The position numbers were made by a program, and so were the translations under genes. Below, one piece after another: positions 11,778-22,100 of a stretch of DNA of 64,000 bases (position 1 is the stretch's first letter; every line of letters starts with the position of its first letter). Source of the stretch: Taenia hydatigena (taxonomy: Eukaryota > Platyhelminthes > Cestoda > Cyclophyllidea > Taeniidae); contig JADWOT020000001.1 in the NCBI GenBank assembly GCA_036345935.2, forward strand, positions 23,617,187 to 23,681,186, in the 5' to 3' direction. Below the pieces are notes generated by a model, which saw only the letters and a list, made by a program, of their open reading frames with translations, searched no databases and was not told where the DNA came from.

Positions 11778-14499
11778 GTTCCCACGGGACCACTTTTGTA
11801 CGAGTGCCTACACGGGTGCACAGAAATTACTCAGTTGATTTCATTTACCATGGTTATACCAAATCTACATATCCTACAATACTCGTTCCCATCTATCCCC
11901 TCTTTCATCGTCTTCTAATGCACTAGCACTGGACATCGCCTCCTTCATGTACTCACCTTCCTTGTGGCATGCCTTATTACATATTCAAAGGTGAACCGAT
12001 CAACCAACTGGACATAAAAGCTTAAACACCAAAAAAAAGGCTGCCAAAACTACATCGACTCTTGGTGATGCCCGAAGCCTAAATCACACTGTGAAATAAG
12101 CAAGATGTGTACGGCACTGTTACGGGCGCAGCGATTGGAAGCAGAAACTGTTCACTCTAAAACATTGTCTTGTATGATTCTCTCCCACTCTATCATTACG
12201 CGCTGCCAATAGTACCCGATAGTTGTACTAGCTCCTTTTCTATCTGGTGATTGACTGGATTTCGCAAAAAAGACCTAAGAAGTCAAACAAGCACAGATTC
12301 AGTGTGCATGAATCTCTGACACTAGACTGCAAACCCTTCTGTACAGCAATCGTAAGGTTTAAAACCATTTACAAGAAGTATAACACCTATGCCCTACGAA
12401 TGGCGTCAATACCACTCGATGGAATATTAGTAGAGAAGATAGGAAAGGTGAGACAATGAATCGGTTTCAACCTGCGCCATTCTGCAAGTCAATAATAAGC
12501 CCATCTCCAATTGCATACGTTCACAAAACACTTTACGAAGAGGCATACTTGCAGTACTGCTCACAGAAAGCATGCATTTCTGAGGCCCTCATGGAGACCG
12601 ATTGAGTGACTACCAGAACCGCACGTGTACTCAACCGATTGCAAGTGTCGAGGAAAAATGCACTGGACACAAATTGCTTTTGGTTGTCAAAATAGATTTA
12701 TAGTCTTAGTCCATGGACTGCTCATGAATGGAACACTAACTTCCTGATGGTCTGAATAACGCTAACCCCTTTGCCCTGATTTGAAGAATAGATTCACTCA
12801 TAAAAGAAATCAGCGCGTCTACAATGAGAGTGTACACGTTTTAACACAATTTCGAAGTAGCCTTACCAAGGAGATACCAGTTTCTGACGACTGGGAATCA
12901 CGACTTTTGAACAAAAAGAGAACAACACAAACAAATAAAGCCGCACCGAAGAAAACGCCTTAGAACGAAATTTGAACAATCCTTAAAATACGACGTTTTG
13001 AATTCAGCGAGCATTAAGGAGTTGGTAGACTCTACCTTGATGGAGGACAGCGCACTAATCTTTCCCTTTCTCCTTCCCCGAGTAGCCATTCCAATTGTAC
13101 TTTTACTCAAAAAACTAAACTTGAAGCGACTACGCCATCTATTCTAGGGACGCAATCACGCAGAACTACCTCCATGACGAAACCTACAGACATGCATAAA
13201 GGATGGATTTAAGACAGCCCCCCACTACAAGAAACCTATGCACATTATTCCAATGACATCTCCACAACCATCTCACTTCAACATCCAGAATGGATCAGTG
13301 CTTCTGGATGTTGCAGGAATATTAAAGGCTAATCAATATATTAGTCAATACTAAAAACGAGTTCCAGAAGGTTATAATTGAAGGCCTTCCAATGAATAGC
13401 GTGGTACATCTTTTAATGAAGTCCCGAGACTCAATCCCCATTCGCACCGGAATCGAAATATTCCAGTGTGAAATGTTGAATATGGGCTTCGTGAGATGGT
13501 GCACACTAACCTCTTGTAAAGGATCGGCGACCACCCGAACCTATCCAAGTGGAAGAAATCTAAAGCAATACTAAAAAAGACTGAGGCTAGCGAAAAAATG
13601 TGCGGTCAAATGGTCGCGAAGCCGGAGACTTCAACATCGCAAAGGAGGACTCAACACTTCCCATTTAATGAATGTAACACCATCTACTTGCACACAATCA
13701 CCGAGCTATCTTAGGTAATTGATAAAAATAAATCATTGAACAGGACCTAAGTTTCAACAAATTTCTACCAAAACAAACCAAGTGCAACACTTGAGCTATC
13801 AGCTGCAGAGGCTATACTTAATGCGTCCGCAACTAATATCTGCCCGTCTGATAGAAAAATCCATTGCGACATCTCAGTCATTGCGAGGTTTAAATAATCA
13901 CACAAATGGAAGTTAGCCATGCAGTCTTATGAGTTCCTGTTCAAAAACCATAAGGTACAATTGTCCCACATCAAATGTGCTGTTTTATAAGTAAACAATC
14001 TTCTTGTGAACCAAGATTTGGTATAACTTATTTCCCATAATATGTAAGACTTAGCGATCAAATGCTGATGATGAGGGACGTGAAAATTGTTTCTTTGCAA
14101 ATAACACCTCCAGTTGGAAGGTAGCAAAATTAGAAACAAAATACTCACATAGGTAATAGAGCGACCCAATAGTCCAGTTTGACTGACGCAAGAGTGATTT
14201 TGGGAGCCGAATAAGCATTTTTAGCCTCCCAAGCGGTGGCTGTGCACGTGTATTCTGCCATAAAAATATCCAAACGGCAGCGATAAATTCTGCTAATGTC
14301 GAGCACGACTTTTGTGACAAGCTTCAAACCGCCTAGATGCGACGAGCAGGCACGCAGGAAATTCTCCAAAAAGCAGTCAACACCAAGGCAGTGACCACCA
14401 GGGAACAGACGCTGACGTCAATCTTTCATAACATTGTTTTTTCCCTGAGGTTGTTTAGTACCGCTTAATAGACTGATTGCGAATTGTTTGGAAGTGGAA

Positions 14500-16500
14500 G
14501 TTCCAACTACTTCTTAAAAATGGGAACATTTTGACAAACACCATAATCCTGAAAAAAAAACGAATAGGGTCAGTCTTTAAAATCTATGAAGGCGCTACAA
14601 AACATTAAAAACACACATGGAAGAATTAGCTATATCGCAGCTTGCCTATGATCGTAAATACTCCCTGATTACGTACCGCGAAGACACAGAATTCGTACAG
14701 GATTGGCAGAACCTCTCGCATATTCATCGATGAACACTTAACCAACTCGTAGCACCGCACGCAGACAAAAATAACCAGTTTTAGTCAGCATTCAGAGTTA
14801 CGATGGAAAAGGCAGCACTTTTTTGAAGGGAGGAAGATGAGCCAGTGGGCCAGTGAAACACGCAGGCATGATGACCTTTGGAAGCAATTATGATGGGCTT
14901 TATGGGGTGATGAGAATAAATGGAAAGTCATCACACGATAGTTATTCTGGCAAGAATACCAAATGAATAACAAGCGAATTACTTTTTTGGCTTCTATAAT
15001 ACCTACTTTTGCAATTAAAGACACCTAGACAGAATATGTAAGCTAAACACACTAATGCGATAATACTTTGCAAGACTTTACGCGCAATTACTATAACATG
15101 GCTGCTGCGGTTCGTCAATTTTCGTTGAGCATCAAGCATTTTGCACTAACTTTTGTCTAATAGCATATATTCTTTCGGACAAATGCATGTCACTTGTCAT
15201 TCTTCGACATTAAGAATTAATCGCGGCCCGGATCCACTTGCTTCATTGTGCTCACTATCAACCAAATATTTTCGTTTGTTTTATCAAGTTTACTGTCAGC
15301 TGCGTTTTTTGTTTAGTGGGTATTAGAGCTCTTTTGCTGATTGTTAATACTCGGATTTCGGCCAATGAGATTTTTAGTGTTAGGACGGAAAAAACTAATC
15401 TAAAATTGCATGCTGTTTAGTACTTATGATGTTTCAGACCCTGATAAGCTCAGAGGAGTTACATGACAACGCCAAATGCCAATCCTGCTTTTACCGTTAT
15501 TTGCTCATTTCTTCGGTAAGAACAAATTGCCTATTTTTGGAATTTTCTCATACCCTTGCTGTCCTAGTGGTTTCAATATGCGTGTTTTATGGGTTACACT
15601 TTGCTCTTGCTCCTTATCCTTAGGTCTTGTCATAATTATTGCTAGCTAAGTAACGCATCATTTTAGTCGCTATAATATTCGTGTCGCGCTTGTTGGACGC
15701 TTCGCGTTCTTGTTATTCATATACTTCTACATCATTCAGTAACGCTTTAGATTTCGGTTTTGCGTTAGCCTTCAATGTAGCTTGCAAAGTAGCAACTCAG
15801 TAACCAATTAACCGCAGATATAGCTACTACATGAGCCAGTGTTTGATTTCGGCGCGGAAGCAAAGGAAGAGCTATGGCGAACTTCCATGCATTGCGTCTA
15901 AGTCGCTCTAATTCCCAGCTGCACCTTTAGTTAAGTTCGTTGTGAGGAAACTTTGACCGTGTGATTTGGAATGAGTTGTAGGCCACGCTTACGGTTGTGT
16001 TTAGGTCTCAGTTGATGAATTGCGAGATGATTTGCAATGGAAGAGCACGTTTTGTGCGATCAGTTGCTTAAAATCACACCTGCATGACTTACATCGGTTC
16101 TCATGTGATGCAAACGTTATTGTCTGCCAGAAATTTTGTGAATATAGGTATTGTCCAATTGAAATGCTAGACTCTGCATAATGCAGGGATAGACATTTCA
16201 TTATTCGAAATTGTTTAGGCTTCAAAGAGGCTAGGGCGATTAGTAATCCATCATCTGTCGTTTTCTTCAAATTCGATTAAGTTCAGCAGGCGCCGACGAT
16301 ATAGAGTGAGCTCAAGAGGTAGAGGCATGCACTGGAGGAGGTTTACAGACCTTTGGAAGGGAAGAGATGGAATGTGCAACGCGAGGAGGAAACAGAGACA
16401 CGCCGGTAAGCTGGTTTCTTATCATACACAATGTTAAATGAAGTAAACGATGCTTCTTCCTCTGCTTACAATTATTCGCTTTTCCTGTATTCAAATCTGC
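14500..16500. other. Inner left arm, no gene recognised
   Basis: I see AT-rich sequence with only short open frames. It lies between firm palindrome anchors at 14248 and 16591, but I could not align it base by base to the corresponding right-arm DNA (about 22.8-24.9 kb). Confidence 0.35.
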
Positions 16501-17904
16501 GATTTTGACGTTTGCTTCGCAACCTGCAATAGCACGTTAATGGTAAGAAGTGTATTTTAGGATTAAGAAAATACGTTAAGATTGCCATATGCATGCGATG
16601 CAGGTAGTAGTGGTGGGTGGGTGCGGCAGTAAATTTCCGACTAACAATCATTTCAGGGGCTGTAATTTGACAGAAGTTTGACTTTTTTCAGGCTGTGAGC
16701 GTTGAAATTGCAATCGCCCCAGGACGTGGGATTGTGAGTGTGGTTGCTGCGCTGCTGCTTCAAATGCCATTGCGTTTATCTTGTGATGGGAGATTGGTAC
16801 GTGGAGTGCCGGTTTGTGCTGAAGCACATTGCGAGCGCATCGACTCTTGCTCACCGGTCGTGAAAAGTAGAGCCATCTTTGTCTGCATTCGCCATGCTAC
16901 TGCTGCTCATCCTTCTGTGGCACTCTCGTGCGGATATTCGACCACTTCAACGGCCGGATTTTTTTCTATGGAAGGCTTAGACGAGATCTCACCCACCGGA
17001 ACACCTGCCCATTTTGATAGCATTTGCCTTGTGATGTATTTCTCTGCCTTCCATGTGCTGTAATAATCTTCACTTCAATGGCGGGTGGTTTACTTTTATT
17101 AGTGTGCTCACTTGGCTTCGCAAGAGTCTAAGGTGCCATTCGTGGCTGCGGTTTCTGAGCGAACTGCGTAGCATGTGATAGTGATAATAGTGATGGTTAC
17201 TCTAGAGCTTTTCGGTGTATGAGAGGCGGTGGTTTGGGTAGGGTTTATCATTCCTTTCTACGAAAATCAGGAATTCAGTGAATGAATGGAATCTACCGCA
17301 ATTTTGATTTCGTCTGGTTCCGAGAGGACGGTGCTCTGCAGTGCCGGGTCTTGTTCGCGTCTTCGAAGCCGGTGCTCCGCACGTGCTCACCTCGCATGAG
17401 AAGGCGCTAAGATCAGCTTGCCTCTCAATCCAATCAGTGCCGGCTCTTTATACGGATGTTCATCTCAGCCTTACCATTTTGAGGTTTGACCTACGCAGGT
17501 GTTAATGGAACACAGACTGTTCTGTGATTCGATGGAAGGGCGTTGGATCAGGAGGGGCGATGTGAGCCACAACCATATGCGTGACTGCTTTTGTACACAT
17601 TAGAAGGGGGAAAGCGGGCTAGTCACTCGCATACAGCGAATAGAAGGCGGAATCCTTAAAGTACGGCATCACTGATTGGTGGTTAGGATGAGAGTAAAAG
17701 ACATGACCGATGCCAACCTTGCAATCCACCACACTGTCGTTTGAACACAAACCCTCCTAACAATTAATGTTGCTCATCCCGTACGCAACTCTGGCGATTC
17801 CTCGATCGCGCTGACTTTTACTTGCATCTCATACCCCTCTGATAATGCCAAATTGGCCCAAGCAAACCACTTGTAATTTATTATTGCTAACCAAATATCA
17901 AGTC

Positions 17905-18585
17905 AGATCAGATACAGTTGTTATTCCGATGGAGTGGGATGAACGAGAGAACCAATGGCAGGAGGCATTGGCAGTGACGAGCCAATGAGATGCTTAAAGA
18001 GGTTGTGGTGGTGTGCAGCCAATGAAAAGTGTGGCTTAGTGTGACGAGTTGTGGAGGCATCGAGCATGTAGCGTGTCACGTGACAGAGTTGTTTGGTTCC
18101 GCTTTTCTCGACAGTGCGAGAAAAAGGCATTTGGACGGATGAGACGAAGGAGACAAATCACGAGTGAGAGCGAAGACGTCGACGCAAATAGGTCTAAACC
18201 TCCCCGTGGTTCGAGTGCGCCGCCTCTTGTATAGTGCCAACTACCTAGAGCACCGGCCTATCTGGCATCTGTGCCCATTCGAATATCTGAATGCTGAGGT
18301 GCGACAACAATGATGAGTGGACAAGTTATTTGGCTGTGGCCATTGTGCAGGTTAGTGCACCGCTCAACACCCAGATAAAGACAGAGCACACGATGGCCAA
18401 CACAAAATGGGCCGTAGAAATGATAGCGACCCCCTGGGGGGTCTGCACAAAGGATTGTCGACTAGCAGATGCGTCGATTGACTGGTCACTGAGTAACCGG
18501 CTGTCTTGCTGTTAGTGACGTGTTGGTCTGCCTCGCTGTCTTGGGTAAAGGGTCTACAGAGGCGAGACGTGGCGCTATAACATTT
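17905..18585 (+). repeat. Direct repeat, copy A (H2A relic unit)
   Basis: This segment matches 20600-21392 in the same orientation, about 2.7 kb away. The match covers CCAAT-rich upstream DNA, TCACGTGAC (18076-18084 against 20768-20776), an H2A-derived coding relic and a shared 3' segment containing ACGTGTTGGTCTGCCT. Because the two copies are direct, they are not part of the inverted arms. Confidence 0.75.
18139..18385 (+). pseudogene. Histone H2A pseudogene, copy A
   Basis: The upstream part reads like a decayed H2A N-terminus. A frame then gives EYLNAEVR, matching H2A EYLxAEVL. After a deletion of roughly 60 bases the sequence resumes as NNDEWTSYLAVAIVQ, corresponding to H2A NDEELNKLLGGVTIAQ, and runs to the NIQ region. 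Stops and frameshifts make it non-functional. It is shorter and more decayed than copy B at 20836-21227. It lies tail-to-tail with H2B. Confidence 0.7.
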
Positions 18586-19290
18586 AAAATTGGGACTGCA
18601 ACTTAGGTGGAGAGTTGATTGATGTGTCGCAAGCGTTTCACGCAAAACGTTGAACAAAATTAAGCCCAATGGGTTGGTCCAGGTTGCGCGCTTGCACAAA
18701 CTGTGCGAGAGGACGGCGGGTAACCAGGCAGGGCGGAATTGATGCATAAGAGCGGGCAAAGAAAGTGGAAGGGATTCGAGTGGAGCAGGAGCAACAAGAG
18801 AATGCAGAGGCGGTGCCACCAGTCGGCACCCTAGAGCTGGCTGCTACCATCTTACCAAGCCAAACACCCGACACCAACGCGCATCAATGGCTCCCACACC
18901 TCGCATTTCACAACCGTAACTACTACCTGACCTTCAATTTTTGTGACTCCTGCGATTCCGGATCACAGCGCAGCACATTGCACCACTTCCCTACCGCAAG
19001 AACATCCTCCTCTCCTCCCATTTGGATGGAGTGAGACGCCCGTGGAGGAATCAAGCCATCCCACCTAACCCCTCTGACACCTTCCTCTGCAAGCACCGAG
19101 AACCCCTTGACCTAGCACAAAGCCCAACGCCCTCCTCCCTCTCCTCGCCGCTACAACTATTCCAATCCCCACAACCAGCCTCACATGCACCACGTCCCTG
19201 CCACTCCCTACACAGCGCGAGACCAGACAAGAGAGTAAGCGCCAGCAGAAATGACGATTTCGTTCACAGTAATTATGAATTAATGTAGTT
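18586..19290. other. Spacer between H2A relic and H2B, no gene recognised
   Basis: Open frames on both strands are short and Ser/Pro/Thr-rich in keeping with the C-rich composition. I find no H3, H4 or H1 resemblance. Confidence 0.4.
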
Positions 19291-19295
19291 ATGGT

Positions 19296-19311
19296 GGCCC
19301 TCAACAGGACC
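19296..19311 (-). terminator. Histone 3'-end stem-loop of H2B
   Basis: On the minus strand the RNA reads GGUCCU GUUG AGGGCC followed by ACCA. This gives a six-base-pair stem with one G-U pair and a four-base loop. It lies 88 bases past the H2B stop. Stem length, loop size and the trailing ACCA fit the replication-dependent histone stem-loop bound by SLBP. The loop GUUG differs from the usual UUUC or UUUU. It is used for processing of a non-polyadenylated mRNA, if still functional. Confidence 0.65.
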
Positions 19312-19399
19312 GTGGGATGTGTCTAAACAGGGTTGAGTGGGGTCGGCGGATCAGCACCACCACTGGCATTGACACGCCTGCACTTCACACCCATCCCAT

Positions 19400-19768
19400 C
19401 TACTTGGAGCCAGTGTACTTGGTCACAGCTTTGGTGCCCTCCGACACCGCGTGCTTGGCCAACTCACCAGGCAGCAGTAGACGTACAGCAGTCTGGATCT
19501 CCCTGCTGGTGATTGTCGACTTTTTGTTGTAATGCGCCAACCGGCTCGACTCGGCAGCGATCCGTTCGAAGATATCGTTCACAAAGGAGTTCATAATCGA
19601 CATTGCCTTCGACGAGATGCCCGTGTCCGGATGCACCTGACGCAACACCTTGTAGATGTAGATGGCGTAACTCTCCTTCCTCCTCCTCTTCTTCGCCTTG
19701 TCTGTCTTTGGCACCTTCACCTTCGAAGCCTTCTTGGCAGCTTTGCCTGACACCACTTTAGGAGCCAT
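19400..19768 (-). CDS. Histone H2B
   Basis: This is a complete 122-residue core histone H2B. It pairs with H2A in the nucleosome and packs chromatin in the nucleus. The start is the ATG giving [13 protein letters not shown]; an upstream in-frame Met would add ten unrelated residues. Its basic tail is followed by the canonical histone fold: [19 protein letters not shown] (helix 1 and loop), [20 protein letters not shown] (helix 2), the [19 protein letters not shown] region (helix 3) and a C-terminal helix containing [14 protein letters not shown]. It is intronless. The C-terminus ends KYTGSK rather than the common KYTSSK. A histone stem-loop lies downstream and CCAAT boxes upstream, so it is probably a functional S-phase histone gene. 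No intact H2A partner is present in the window. Confidence 0.95.
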   Translation of the reverse strand: MAPKVVSGKAAKKASKVKVPKTDKAKKRRRKESYAIYIYKVLRQVHPDTGISSKAMSIMNSFVNDIFERIAAESSRLAHYNKKSTITSREIQTAVRLLLPGELAKHAVSEGTKAVTKYTGSK

Positions 19769-19842
19769 AACAGTCAACTCGTCAGTGTAACGCGACACAG
19801 AACGCTACGGCGTCGTCTACCCCACACCTATGTATGCGCAAT

Positions 19843-20025
19843 CTTTATCTTAGCGTCACTGACAAAGTTCCCATCGCTAATGGTGCGTGCATCAGCCAAT
19901 CATAACGACGAAAACTGCATCAGACATCTTCTCATTGGTCTGAGAATAATGCAGAAAGGATGCCGCGAAGCCTGCACTGTTCCTGCATTTGTGTGTTGAT
20001 GTTGGCTTTAAATCAGCCAACCAAT
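19843..20025 (-). promoter_or_regulatory. H2B promoter region with CCAAT boxes
   Basis: Upstream of the H2B ATG there is a TATA-like GATAAAG (19843-19849 on the complement), an ATTGG on the plus strand at 19934-19938 (a CCAAT on the gene's strand), and CCAAT on the plus strand at 19896-19900 and 20021-20025. This arrangement is usual for histone genes. The assignment is by sequence only. Confidence 0.5.
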
Positions 20026-20440
20026 AATTAGTTTCGATCAACTCAAACAACTAAATATTATTTTCAGTTTTTTAAGCTTGCAACAGAAATTAGTGTAGTA
20101 TTACCTAACATTACTTTTAACAGAATTAATTTGTGCACAAAATGTGTGCAAATACATCTATATACATGACGCAAATGCGTAAGTACCCACAAATATTTAT
20201 GCCATTAAACACATAAAACAGATTGTGGTTAATAGCATATGTAATGTAAGAACATAACAGAATGACAAATAACAATGCATTATACACAACTGACTAAATA
20301 TTAGCCACAATATCAACTAAGATATTTTATGCTTATAGGTGGACACTACCAATCCACCAACTACTACATAGTTGGCGAAGGGTCGAAAAGACAGACGAAC
20401 AGATTGTTGATCCGTGATCCCGTAGCTGAGTGCGTGGATT
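20026..20440. other. AT-rich spacer
   Basis: This strongly AT-rich stretch lies between the H2B promoter and the second H2A relic. No gene or repeat is recognised. It separates the divergent H2B/H2A pair by about 1.07 kb, wider than typical for head-to-head histone pairs. Confidence 0.4.
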
Positions 20441-20599
20441 AGTGAGTGAAAGTGTGTGGGGAAGCGTGGAACTGATGAAAACATTGGCTCAACACCAACG
20501 GCGTCAATGATGTGGAAATCAACTGGGGTGAAAATAGTTCAGCTCCCTTCAAATAAAAAACAAATGCACCGATAGCTTGGTTTAGGTGAGCTGTGGTCG

Positions 20600-21392
20600 C
20601 ATCAGATGCAGTTGTCGGCCTGATGGAGCAGGATGACTGGGAGAACCAGTGGCGGGAGGCGTTGGCATTGGAGAGCCAACGAAGTGCGTGCAGTGGTTGT
20701 AGTATTTTGCTGCCAATGGAAGTTATCTCAATGCGACAAGTGGTGGGCATGGGAGGAAGGCGATGCATCACGTGACGGACTAACAACCCTATCGATTGTT
20801 TGGCTGTGTTGACAGGGGAGGAAGGGTAGAGAACGATGCGCGGAAGACGAATCGCGAGTCAAAGCGAAGATGAGGTTGACGCCAGCAGGTCTAAAGATCC
20901 CGTAGGCCGAGTGTACCGTCTGTTGCATCGCGGCAACCATGTAAAGCGTGTAACTAGTGGAACAATTGCCTGGTCTAGTCTACTTGACTGCTGTACTCCT
21001 TCAAATACCTGGCTGCTGAGGTGCTGGAATTGGTGGGCAACGCGATAAGCGACAGGAAGAAGCCGTGTGTCTTTTCTCTTCACCTGTTATATTTGCCTAG
21101 TCTCAAGGCTGAAGAGGTGAACAAGTTGTTGGACGGTATGACACTAGCTCGGGATCTTGTATCTCTCAACATTCAGGCGATGCTGCTGCCCAAGAAGATG
21201 GAGAGATCGGTCGCCAGTACAGAATAGGCCGACCATGTACCACACAGAGGGACTCACTGGGTCTACAACGGTGAGTGTGATAGCGGCCTTCTTGGGGGTC
21301 ACCATACTGGCTGGTCTGCTGTTAGCTACGTGTTGGTCTGCCTTACTGTCTTGAGTAAAGGGACTGTCGAGGTGAGATGTGGTGCTGTGGCA
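20600..21392 (+). repeat. Direct repeat, copy B (H2A relic unit)
   Basis: It matches 17905-18585 in the same orientation. This copy is longer because copy A has lost about 60 bases from the coding relic and further bases elsewhere. Confidence 0.75.
20836..21227 (+). pseudogene. Histone H2A pseudogene, copy B
   Basis: Reading across two frameshifts shows most of H2A in order: SRSKDPVGRVYRLLHRGNHV (H2A FPVGRVHRLLRKGNYA), VYLTAVL, YLAAEVLELVGNAISDRKK, then AEEVNKLLDGMTLARDLVSL and NIQAMLLPKKME. The order and spacing are those of full-length H2A. The frame is broken near 20980 and 21005, and several core residues are changed, so it is not a working gene. It lies head-to-head with H2B, the normal arrangement for an H2A/H2B pair. 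It may be the former partner. Confidence 0.8.
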
Positions 21393-21399
21393 TTTTTGC

Positions 21400-22100
21400 A
21401 ATAGCTAACTCTCGTGTGAATAAGACAGGTAGAGAACAGGAGTTGGAGTTGGACGGGCAAAAGGAAGAATGAGAGAAGCGCTTACAATAATTGCTCCGAC
21501 TGTTTGAAACAGAGCAGAGACAAGCCAATGGCGATTGTGTTGTAAGCGGTCTCTGCATCGCCTTGAGGCAAAGCTGACTCAAGTCCCCTTTACGAATGGC
21601 AAGTACGTGGAGAGCCACCAACGTCTTTAAAGGCGTGAAACAAGGAAAACTTATTCACTTGGGCCTACCCAGTAAGGTGGCACTCTACAGAATCAGACGC
21701 TGCCCGAGATCTAATGCGCTCAACTGCGTTTTCTTTCTTTCCAGAGGACGATATCACCCTTAGTCGAAATGCGCCACCGAAAGCGCCGGGCAGGAACACC
21801 GGCAGTCGTGACCTTTTATGCTGATAGACGATAGCACATGATCTCACCACAGTCTAGCTCTCACCCAAACAGGAAATTTGAAAAGGTTGCGGCAGTTCAC
21901 AATCGGGTGAGCAGGATAAACGCCACGAGGGAGAGGAACCATCAAGCTCAATCAACAAGAGCGATCCTCCACATTCCCTTGCCCTATTGTTGGTTTGCAG
22001 CACCACTTGTACCCACTCAAACTACATTGACACCAAACCGATGCGACGCAACACGTCCACATCCGAATCCGAGTTAAGTACGATGCCAGTCCCCAACGTT
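21400..22100. other. No gene recognised
   Basis: This is the part of the central spacer beyond the H2A relic. It has short open frames only. Palindrome homology with the left arm becomes detectable near 22.1 kb. Confidence 0.35.

Larger units (their letters stand above)
6841..12060. repeat. High-identity core of the left arm
   Basis: Within this block the two arms are about 95 % or more identical by eye, coding and non-coding alike. The block includes the kinase gene, 1.5 kb upstream of it and more than 2 kb downstream. The coordinate sum stays at 41003-41004 from 6841 to 10179, so about 3.3 kb has almost no net indel. The sharp drop in identity outside the block points to recent gene conversion or a nested younger duplication. 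Confidence 0.75.
6050..17300. repeat. Left arm of a large imperfect palindrome
   Basis: This arm is the reverse complement of the right arm at about 22.1-35.06 kb. Anchors read directly include 6154 with 34940, 6841 with 34162, 8429 with 32575, 10179 with 30824, 10898 with 30005, 11777 with 27270, 12001 with 27046, 12796 with 26413, 14248 with 25053, 16591 with 22739, 16738 with 22574 and 17136 with 22312. Their coordinate sums change stepwise, showing indels. Similarity is high in the core (6.84-12.06 kb) and weak on both sides. Between about 14.5 and 16.5 kb I found no firm anchor, so homology there is assumed from its position. Confidence 0.85.

Noticed and set aside
16695..17063. 122-codon plus-strand frame
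   Set aside because: It lies in the diverged inner arm, has no domain, and its right-arm counterpart does not keep the frame.
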